Origin: Strongylocentrotus droebachiensis
Lineage: Eukaryota > Echinodermata > Echinoidea > Camarodonta > Strongylocentrotidae
NCBI GenBank assembly: GCA_035222895.1
Contig: JAVYIG010000068.1
Span: 1 to 64,000 of the forward strand
Direction: 5' to 3'
DNA length: 64,000 bases
Part shown: in pieces, positions 49,745-61,300 of the stretch
Layout of the letters: the number at the start of each line of letters is the position of its first letter
Position numbering within the stretch: position 1 is the stretch's first letter
Program-made: the position numbers and the translations under genes
The notes under the pieces: generated by a model
Seen by the model: only the letters and a program-made list of their open reading frames with translations
The model's database searches: none
Told to the model about the DNA's origin: nothing

Positions 49745-50410
49745 TGACAAAAAAATCACTTAACAAATCATTAAAAATCAATCATTTGTCATACAACTTT
49801 GTAACCTTGCACAGGTCAAGGTCAAGTTCAAAGGTTTAGGTAAAGGTCAAAAGGTTATTTCCGATTAAATTGTAGAGCAATTTTTCAAAGTTTATGCATT
49901 TTTTAATTTTTTAATCTGATTTCTTCTTTCGCAGGAGATGTCGATGTCGGTTTATCCTGATCATTCTTCTGCGAGGACTGGTGTCTCAGAAGGAACACGC
50001 ACAGGTGAACAGCTTCTGCTCTCCCGGCTTGTTGGTCTTCTTGGTAACCTTTCCCCGAGGCGACCTGTTGGATGAACATGGGGACCATCGTGAACTCCTC
50101 GGCCAAAAATCATTAACTAAGGTACCTAGAAAAAAATTGAATCATAGGAATAAAGGTCATCATCCAATAATGATTTGTACCAAATTAGAAACAAATCTGA
50201 TAAAAATTAAACAAATGCATAAACTTTGAAAAACTTTGAAAAATTGCTCTAAAATATGGCCGGAAATGACCTTTTGACCTTGACCTTGACCTTTGACCTT
50301 CATTTTCCCCCCATTTTTGGAAACCCCAATTATTCTCATATAAGTGTGCAAGGTTACAGTGTTGTAGGACAAATGATTGATTTTTAATGATTTTTTAAGT
50401 TATTTTGGAC
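49745..50410. mobile_element. Foldback-like inverted-repeat element
   Basis: The left arm (about 49745-49935) includes AATCATTAAAAATCAATCAT, GTAACCTTGCAC and AATTTTTCAAAGTTTATGCA. All three recur inverted in the right arm (50165-50410). The spacer, about 49936-50160, is richer in GC and has a splice-acceptor-like CGCAG followed by coding-like codons, perhaps captured sequence. No product was recognised. Confidence 0.75.
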
Positions 50411-51431
50411 ATTGAATGTAGAGGGCTCCCTCTGTTGTTGAAATGCCATTTCACTAATTAGCTGATTATCTCATTAATGGGATCATATTTTTTCGGGGAA
50501 CAAAATGTTTTTTTCTTCAGTAGCAGCCATATAACCAATTTATAATGTTAGATTCTAACACCAGTCATCAGACCACGCAACTTTTTAAATGAAGCCTTAA
50601 CACTGATATGGCCTACAGCCATCTCCAGAAAGAGGGAAAATATTTATCTGTAAAAATGTAAGGAGATAAACAAAATGTCTAAGGGAAGGGAATGAAAGTA
50701 TTTTTTTTCTTGTTTAGTGTGATTGTTCAGGTAAGGAAAAATCAAAAGTATAACATTATTTCTGTCAAATTTGAAAAATGCATAGAAAAACAAGTTTGAA
50801 AGCTTTGACACTGATGTTGATATCTCTTGTATCTGAAATGTCCACCCTAATGGCATTGCATAATTGTGACAATGAGAAACACGGCCTATTATGCAGAACC
50901 TCACATTAGAAAACGCAGAGGGGCAAATAACTTAAGTGTTATACCAGGGAGAGTGTAATGGTTATACTATGCCCAACATCAAGGTAACTTCAAGGTCAAA
51001 TCAAACTAAAGATGGTGAAAAAGCAGACTTTGTGAAAGGAAATACAGCATAGTGCATCGGGCATGAAATTGAATTTTGACAAAATTATTGAAGATTTATT
51101 ATGATTATTTTGTATGCTAATTTTTAAGAATTCCTGGGATGAGGATGATGGTTTTAGATGCATTGAACATTTTTATAAAGGTTGTTTATTAGTAGTTGAT
51201 ACAGCCCATTCACGCTCATTTACATCAAGATTATCGACAAAATAACCCGCAAAATAGGTACCGACAAGGCGACAAGTACACAATAGTTTTGCTTCTAAAC
51301 TTTTCTAAACATTCACCATCAAGCTAGCGGTGCCTATTTAGCCAACCTCTTCTCTCCCTCTTATCTCTTCTCCTATCCCCTATTCTCCCCTCAACCTCCC
51401 CTTCTGTCGCTTTATGTCTCTCACCTTTCTT

Positions 51432-51473
<42 letters not shown>

Positions 51474-51500
51474 CCCCTTTGTTATAATATATCTACATGG

Positions 51501-51550
<50 letters not shown>

Positions 51551-52382
51551 TCTCTTCCTTTCTGTCTCTTCCCTGCCCTCTCGATTTTCTATCCCCTCTC
51601 TCTTTCCGTCTCACCCGCGGTCTCTCCCCTCGCTCCCCTCTTATTTCCCCTTTCCCTCTCACTCCCTCTAGTTTCTCGGCCTCAATGTCATGCACCTGAT
51701 GAAAACAGATTTAACTCATTGACAAAAATCATCGAAAAGAGTTTAAACATAATAAATACATTAATAAAATGTAATTTTAATTCTTAAGTAATTTTGTTTG
51801 TTTATTTTCTAAGTGAGTTGTGACACATTCACACAATTTATTTATTAATCTAATTTAAGAAATCAATAATCACATATATTTCGGTTTTGTTTGTGATTCA
51901 CGCTCAGTTGTCCAAACTTTTCCAGCCATGCTTGACACTTTTTGCATTATAAACCCAATAACATCCACGATTGGCTACGGGTCGATGTCCCTAGATGTAA
52001 AAACGCAATACGAATCTTGCCCTTGATTAATAGGAAAAGTCATTACCAATGAATTGATCTCGTGAGAATGTTTTTGTATGTTACAGTCGTCCAGGATCAA
52101 AAGTATTGATCGGCCAGGGTTCCCTTTTGTACCCATACGTAGCTTAGAGGAGCAACAGGTCCAAAAGTTTCCCCATTGACGTCATACAGTTCTTTGTTAT
52201 TATAATTTGCGAGCCCTCGGATCGTCGCAATGCATAAAAAGATCATGAAAACATGCACGCAGCGAAAGTAAAGTAGCCAGAGATTGCGAGAGATAGATCT
52301 ACAAGAATATTGGAATAAACATTTTGATTCCGGATCGCAACAAGAAATATTGGATAATAAGATATAGTTTTGAGTTTTAGAA
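50411..52382. other. Non-coding stretch with CT microsatellites
   Basis: 51420-51550 holds (CT)n tracts. The rest is AT-rich with no recognised gene. 52180-52382, just before the ATG of exon (d), is a plausible promoter region, and CpG dinucleotides are frequent from 52450 to 52590. Confidence 0.5.
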
Positions 52383-55285
52383 ATGGGCAAGAAGAACAAG
52401 GTGGGTGATGGAGAAAATCTAACAGACGAAGAGGATTCTAAATATGGTGAGTTTTGTTCGAGAAGTCGAGTACGAAATGAGGGTTTTCACTTTCATGCGC
52501 CCTTCTTGTGTGCGGTTGCTAGTATCATAGCGTCCTACGCTACACCCGAGGATTCGGCTTACATTGCTCGCAGCGTTCCGTTGTGTGGTTTAGCAGCGGC
52601 AATAGGCTAAATAGATTCGCTTGCACTTTGACTTGCAGACGCATTTGCCTGTGATTGTACTTTAATACTCATCATAGTGACGCGATTTCATGTTGAATTT
52701 AATTAACATTGGTAGAGTCTAGAGGTCTCTGTCTGTATAATTGGGTTAACACAAAGTATTTCTAGATCTAGACTCTAGTAAAGTAGTATTTGTTTTGGGA
52801 TGTCCGGCCACTTAAAGGTATTACAAAGTTTTGGCATGGGGTCATGAATTTGGTTCAAATTAACATATTGGAAGCATACGTTCCTACAATATTCATTGAT
52901 CGTTGTCGCGGTTGAAATCGAGTCTAAATTTATGAAATTATAAATAATAAACTCTTTATGTTGTATAGCTCCCTCTCAAGGTCAAGATATTAATCTATCT
53001 ATGAAAACATGTTGCTTGACTAAAATCGACCGATTAGCTATTCCCCTTTGGAAGTTATATATCACAACTACATATTCTGAGATTTTCATGGTCGCACCTA
53101 CCATTGTACGGCCATAGGCGCTATTTGAAATTTATCAAAATTTACCGGGAGCACCGGTAAATTTTTATATTCAATTTTTCTAGAAAACAGAAGTGTTTTA
53201 GGGGCTAATTTTTTTAGTGCTTATAATACATCTACAGGGGCATCCAAATATATCAAAATTGTAAAGATTCACTATCCACCCAATTTTCAACATTTCCCAA
53301 AACTTTGTAGATCTAGACTATTACCTTTAACAAAAATAAAAATAAACCCACTTCTGCCTTAGCTTTGGAATTAGCGAAAAATATTCATCCAAAAGCATTA
53401 GCAGTGCTAAAAATTATCCTAAATAATATTTTCCAACATGTGTCTTGAAATGTTGATCAAGTTTTGCACATAAACTTCTTCAAGTGACTCTTTGGATTCA
53501 TCTGTTTTGGATACACAACCGGTCCAGACACACAGCGTGTGGGTAGACGAGGCTTTTATTATTATTATCATTATTATTATTATTACTTATACCGCGCTTT
53601 TTCCATAAGGCCCAAAGCGCTTACAGTGAATGAAAATGAAAATTACAAAAATACAAACCAGGTCTAGACTATAATAAGAAAACAACTGCAAAAAGATGTG
53701 TTTTTAGGGCCTTTCTGAAGGTAATATTTAATAAAAAACTAATATAAACTGATGAGTGAAGGAGGGCCTAATTCTAAGTGGTAGATCTACATGTAGATCA
53801 TTCCAGTATCTTGAAGCAGATACAGTAAATGTCATATCACCGGCTAATGTGCGGGTAACTGAATATGTGAGACGGAGAGGATCACTGGCTGACCTCAATG
53901 CCCTGGCAGGTGTACAGGTATACAGTGCGTCCCCAAAAAACGAAACCGAGAATTATAGATGTTTTATCATAACTTAATCACAATTATAATTAATAAATGA
54001 CACATACTTGTAAAGCTTAGATCCTCCTTTTTCATTTGATGCATATTTCACGCATGAGTGATTAAATACAATTTGAAGAGAGGAAACCAAAAAGCCATTT
54101 GGCCGGCGGTATCTGAATTTCGAAGAGAAATTCACATTTCTAGAAAGTTCAATTTCTGCCCTTTTACATGTATATGACACCTCAATCAGGGAAAATGAGC
54201 CAGGACTAACAAAATTCTGTTTGCTTAAAGCAATGCTTGCATTTCCATAGTTTGATTAAACGAGTTCATTTTTTATCTGGCTGCCTGCCGTAGCAACAAA
54301 CAAAGTTGCCAAAAGACTTAACTCCGTTTGTTGACAATCAGCCCTGCACAAAGAAGACGAAATACCCAATGCATGGCTTTTGTCAACTCTGTTTAAAGCC
54401 TTCTAAAATGTTGGGTTTTCTGCGACCAACGGAAACCCAAATTATGTATTCTTTTATCAATATTCGTCTACAAACACATCCTTTTGGGGAAAATCTTTGC
54501 AGAAGTGTAACTTAAATTACATCCACTGTCACATTATGATATTATATAATTTAAGTGAAATTTTGCCATCAAATTGTTGGTGAATTTGGGGCTCCCAATT
54601 AATACTTTAGACAGGTTTTGAATAATGCCTTTAATGGGTATACAGGCATTTTTTTATCACCACAAAGTCCAACAGTACATGTATATGTGCCTTTAAACTG
54701 GATATGAATTTGATATCACCTTTGAAGGAGTGACTATTGACCGTGTGTAATCCAAAAATAATAATTATTGATCAGCTTCTGAAGAGATGTATGGAGGCCA
54801 ACCTGAAGTGCAAGCAATAGGGTTATCTGATGTTTATACAATGTATGCACTGTATGAATCGTGCTATGGTCTGGAGCTGATATTATATGGAAATTGCAAG
54901 AATCAAGATATACATGTATTTGTATGATCAAGTTGAAGCTTTAATAAATTGGTTTATCACCTTATTAGGGAACCTCATCCCCAGACATAAATTTAAATTC
55001 TGAGAAATTTCATTGTATTGTTGCCCATTAATCTACAAGATTCCCCACCAAAGTGTTTGAGAGAGGTACAGTATAAAGCAAGAATAATCAGTTTCTCAGC
55101 ATGGCATGGAACATCCTATGTGAAGTCAGGCACGTACGCAGGGGGGGGGGGGGGGGGGGGGGTGGGGGGGGGGGGGGGGGGGTTAAACCACCCCCTTGAG
55201 TTTTTTGTATGTGTACATGTATGTTTTATGTATGTTTTTTGGGAAAAAACCCCCCCCCCCTTTTATATTTGTTTAATTATTTTTT

Positions 55286-55318
<33 letters not shown>

Positions 55319-58300
55319 TATGCCGATGGCTGACCAAAAAAAGGTGACCTTACCCCCCCCCCCAACGGAACAAAATGTCAAATTTTAAAATTTCGAGACA
55401 AAAACAAAAAAGGGTCATCTTACCCCCCCCCCCCCCCCCCCCCTCATCATGCCAAGAATATCTTCATTTTTTGTACATTCCCTTGAGGAATATTGAACAT
55501 GTACATATCAAGGGCAGGAATACATCTCATTTTTGAGCATACATGTATGTACAATGTACTTGTACAATGTACATGTACATACACCTACATTTATTTTTGG
55601 GGCGAGGTTTCCTTTTATACTCTATTTATCACATTTAGGAAACATTCCACATTGTCATGTGGCAATCACCTTTTCTCTTTATTCATGGTTTTCATTATAA
55701 TGTCATCCAATAGTGGAATAGATTTTAAAAAATTCTCTTCCTACATGAACATGTAGTATTCTTGTGAATCAATGTACAGTTTATTTATAAAGTGATTCTC
55801 AAAATACATACATGTAAAATGTAACTGTAGCAGGGATTGAAACATTGAGAATGATGCTATTCCTACAACATCCTCCATTAATGATCATCAAATTAAAGGT
55901 TATTGTTACATTCGATCTAAATTGCACTGGAATTTTACATGGCGACATTGCACATTATTTAAAAGTGAAAAAAATTGCTCCAATTGTCTTTTTTGTTTTA
56001 TTTTTATTTCAAGTTTTAATTTGAATAGTCCCTCTTGTGCCATATTCTATATGATAGATAAAGACAATTCTACATAGAATTTTAGAATGAACAATTAATT
56101 AAGGCTTTTATGGAAAGAATTTCTTCCAGAATTCTGACAAAGCTTATCAATAATGCTTGTCAACAAAAAAAAGAGTAATTTTCTGTCTTGACATTAGCTG
56201 GTCACACTGGCTGGCTTTAAATTATTTTTTATATCAAATTAAAATTAACAAGATATTATGGAAAGAATCTATTTGGAAGTGAAAGAAAATATATCAAAAG
56301 TACCATTTCATTTCAGTACAAAATAGAATGATTGATTCAAACGTGGTTAGTGCCATACATGTCCAAAATACATTGGGTTTTTTTTAATACAGAATATAAT
56401 TTTAGAATCTACATTGACTGAAATTTAGGTACATGTACACCTGTACATATGACAGTGATGAATTGTTTCTTTTTCATAATTCAGCCATCATTGATTTGAC
56501 TTGCTTTTCTGAACATATTGATGCATTATTACTTCATCATATATTTGTCAAAATCTAATAGTAAACATACAGTATACAGTGTATAATATATATTAAACAG
56601 ACCTGTGTAATGTGTATTATTGTTTATTTATAATTGTATAAAATCTTACCCGTCATATGTTTTCTCATATTAGATCTTGACAATCTCATTATTGGCCTCA
56701 AGATTTTTTTCTTTTTTAATTTTAATCTGTCAATGCCAAGAACTACAGTTTGAGTTTTTTGGGGGATTAAAAATGATTATTTTTCTCATTTATATCAATT
56801 TTAAATGAATAAGATCATATGGAAGGAATGCACTGAAATGTATTGTTTTAAAACCATTTAATTCCAGTACAAACAAATGTTAGATTAACAAGTGATCAGT
56901 GCAATAAATGTCCAAAAAAGGCAAAATACATGTACATGGTATTTTTAACACAGAATATTATTTTAGAATCACCTGTTTTTACTCATAAGGTGTTGTCAAT
57001 CTTATTATTTGCCTCCATTTTTTTTCTTCACTTTCACCTGTCCCTTTCTTATCATCCACAATTGCCAATTAATTGGTTTTCTCGCTTTGGCTTTTTGTAA
57101 TTAGCCATCACTGTGTGTGTACTAATGATTGTGCAGCCTTGATGCGTGCAAAGAGCTTTCACCTCACTAGCCTAAAATATCAGACCCTAGCTGTGTTATC
57201 AAAATAATTATGATTTTCAATGTGAAATGTGACTTTCTATTTGTTTGGTAATCCCAGTACGGTATGAATTTTCATTCCAGCAGTTTAGATTATTTATTGT
57301 TGACATTATGTACACTGAAGCACAATTGTTTGCCCAGTTACAGTACCTCTTTTAAAATGTTAATTATTAATCCCATAAAAGGTGAAAGAAAAACATGATC
57401 TGACTGACATACATGTATGCCATAAACATGTTTTTGTGTAAATCATAATGCTCTTGATGTGCATGAGTAAAGATGGCATTACGGATGCATTCGATCCCCA
57501 CACACTGCCCCCTTTTCTTGAGCCTAATCATTATGCATTGTCAAGCACAGACTACCATACAGGCTTTACCCAATTGAATTGAATCCATACAAGGATCATG
57601 CGTTGCAACTACCACAACCTGTTACTGCGTTGCTTAGCAACGTACAGCTACTCTCACAATGGATTCCTCCACGTACACAATGGGACAGGGTAATGAGCCC
57701 TTGTGGTGCTGGCTTGTGTCTGTGGCTGCTTAGGCCTGAACAAAGTAGAGCCATGGGTTACACTGTAATATTTATCCCGGTATCTGTTTGGAGCTGGTTT
57801 GGTGATTAGGAATAATAGATGGGTATAGAGCAGCAGGGTGTAATGGAAGATGAGAAAAGGTTGGATGGGGGAATGACTCTGATGTACAGTACATGACATA
57901 GCCATGATAAACAAGATAACATACTGCTATGAAGTATTTAAGAGATAGAGGGAGGGTGGGAGAGTGAGACAGAGAGAGAGGAAAAAGAAGAAGAACTGAA
58001 CAGTAAATAAAATTGTGGGATTAGGGAAAAAGGATGATTCTATGAAAAGGAGAGTGACATTTTCTATATATTTAAAGAACGGTTCTTGGTTTACTTCATT
58101 TAGTATTGTTTATTAATGAACATCCATTGAAGGTTTATGATTATGGCTCAATAATATTACGTTTACCAATATGAAACTACCTGCATGTGCCCATTTACTG
58201 TACATGTATGGAAATACTTTCATTTATAAACAAGTTTATTAATTTCTGGTAACAAAATATCATTTAAAAGAGTAACAAGTAAAATATTTACTTATCTTTT

Positions 58301-61300
58301 AAAGCTATCAAACACTTCTAATGTACATGTAGATTATTACATAAATACACCTACACCTGTACATGTATGTATGTAGGTGGCAGGCCTATCCCATATTCTA
58401 CAAATGCATGTACAGAATGTTACAGTTGTAAACTCTATTACTAAGGGAGCCATAACATATTAATTACTGCAGCACAAGCTACATGTACATGTACATGTAC
58501 AGTACATCTGCAAGATGCAGCTATTTAAAAATCTCTGGTTTTAATAATATATTGCCTATTTTTAGTGACACTGTAATAATATGTATGCACTGTAAGTGAC
58601 CATGTAGCGTGATGTTTGCTCATCAAATATAAATTAAGTGAAAGTCAATACACATGAGTCGACATGACAGTGTGCCTAGTACTGCCTAGTACTAATACTG
58701 TCTAGCATCATAAATTAAAGGTTTGACTGAAATGTATATCCAGCTCAGGTGGCTCATTTTCATCAGCAAAATTGCTAAACTTTGATCTTCTAGAATGTTT
58801 TATTCTTTTTTCCTTTCATATTAGAAAACAATGCAAGAGAAACTGGTTAGAATTAATGTATTATGACAATTTTGAAACATTGCATACTACATAAATTTAT
58901 GTAAATTATGAAGAATAAACATACACACTGTGTACATGTACAGTACAGTATGTAACTTAACATTTCATTGACAACCTATAATGTGACTAGGGATCAAAGA
59001 ACCAATCTTATTTTTTGTTTGACTGGCAGGAATATTAAAATCATTTTATTTGAAATTAACTGTGAAAACCACATTTTCTTAAAGTACAGTGTATATGTAA
59101 CAATATTCATTTCATATAAATGTAGTTGTATGTTTTATTCACTCAACATCATAAAGGCACAACGGGGCATGACATTAATTTGGCAATGTTCATACATGTA
59201 CATAAAATTTAATACAAAATCTTGGGCATATGAAAGATTTGATCAGTATCAATTACACTGAGAAAATGAAATACATCCTAAAGCACAGATCTCCTTAAAG
59301 ATAAGCTAATTTGTGTAATCTTATATGTTCAGATTATATTCTAATCCTGCCTAATTAATTGACTCTTTCAGTGTACTTTGTAATTATTCTGTGTTACAAC
59401 TGTAGTTACTTGTATCAATGTTGCATTGAGAATAATCAGTATTAATGTGTTAATATTCATGCTTGAGTTAGTGAATTGACTTCAGTACTTGTTGCTAAAA
59501 AATATGTACAGTATGTTGTGGGATATACATGTATGATGTAGTTCTGCAGCTACATGTACACTATATGTACATGTACATTGTACATGTACATATACATGTA
59601 TTAGCGTAGAACATCCAAGCATTCAACCATGTACTGTATGTTGTGGATCTTACAATTGGAACATACAATGGTTTTTAGTATTAAAGCTACAAATCTATTT
59701 GAAGGTTATCCATCGCTTTACGAGCTTGATCGTTTTTGTTAACTTTATCTCTTTTTTCCCTCTTTTTTCTCAGTTTCTTACATGATTTTTTTTTTCTTTC
59801 TCTTTGTCTCCCCCTGCATATGTATCTCTCTCATATTTGTATGATCCAATTTTGTATCACTTTCCTCTTTTACATGTATAACTTCTCTGTAATAAAATTC
59901 TTCGAAAATAATTGTCTGTGTTTATAATCTATATGACACGTACATGTCCATGTACATTGTAAACGTATTTGAACTTCATAAAGTTGAATTTACCTTTCTT
60001 GTTTTCTTTGCAGGCCACCCAACCAAATATGACCCAACGTTTAAAGGACCCATAGAAAACAGGTAAGAAATACACATGTTTTTTGTAACAGTGTGTTCAA
60101 AGTGTCTTTGGCCTCTTGCACCATATTTCCTTATAATATGGTATAAATTATGTTCCCTTGGGTGGGTGGGGGGGGGGGGGTAGGGGGCTGGTTAGCATAT
60201 ACATGTATACAGTACCCTTTTCAAAATTGTTGAACTACATGTGGCTCTTTTCTATATATTCCTTTGAACAACATTAACTGCTCCCGTTCCCCCCCCCCAA
60301 AAAAAAAAAAAAAGTAAGAAAGAAAGAAAATTAAAAGATTTTCTTTCCCTTGAAACATAACTTGCTTTAAATTTGAAAATTGAATCAATATTTCTAAATT
60401 TAGACAGTATTTAGTGTCTTAAAGGTAATACAAAGTTTTGGGAAATTTTGGAAATTGGGTGGATAATGATTCTTTAAAATGTTGATACATTTGGATGCCC
60501 CTGTGATTGATGTACAGTGTAGTATAAGCACTGGAAAATTTAGCCCCTAAAACACTTTCTGCTTTCGAGAAAATTTTGAATAAAATTTACCGGTGCTCCC
60601 GGTAAATGTTGATGAATTTCAAATAGCGCCTACGGCAATACAACAGTAGCTGCAACCATGAAAATCTCAGAAGATGTAGTTGTGATATAATTTCAAAACG
60701 AGAATAGCTAATCAGTCGATTTTAGTCAAGAAACATTGTTTTATAGCTCAATTAATATCTTGAACTTGAGAGGGAGCTATACAACATAAAGAATTTATTC
60801 TTTACAATTTCATAACTTTCATAATGATCACTGAATATTGTAGGATCGCATATGCTTCCAATATGTTCATTTGAACCAAATTCATGACCCCATACCAAAA
60901 CTTTGTATTACCTTTAATATAAATTCTATTGCCGACAAAGGTCATTTGGGCCAAGATATTAATCAGCATTTATGGCCCACTTTGGAGTTAAATTATTATT
61001 TAAACCCAAATTATTAGTGGAGGAGATTGTCATTTCCGGCCTGTGACCTAGAATTATGCTGTATTTGCTTAAATATAGGGTTATAAATCTCAAAGCCATC
61101 AGATAGTTTGTTGGCCTTTGCTGACCTGTACCATGTACATGTACATGTATGTATTATTAAGTTTATATAAAGTTCATCCTAACTTACTTTCTAGACTTGG
61201 TTATAAGACACTGTTTCCATGAACATGTATTTGTTGATTTTCTAAAAGACTTTTAGTACATTGTGGATATTGAAAATGTTCACTAAGAATGTGATACCTT

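Noticed and set aside
54306..54515. 69-codon frame in SLC44A intron 1
   Set aside because: No splice context, domain or codon bias supports it.
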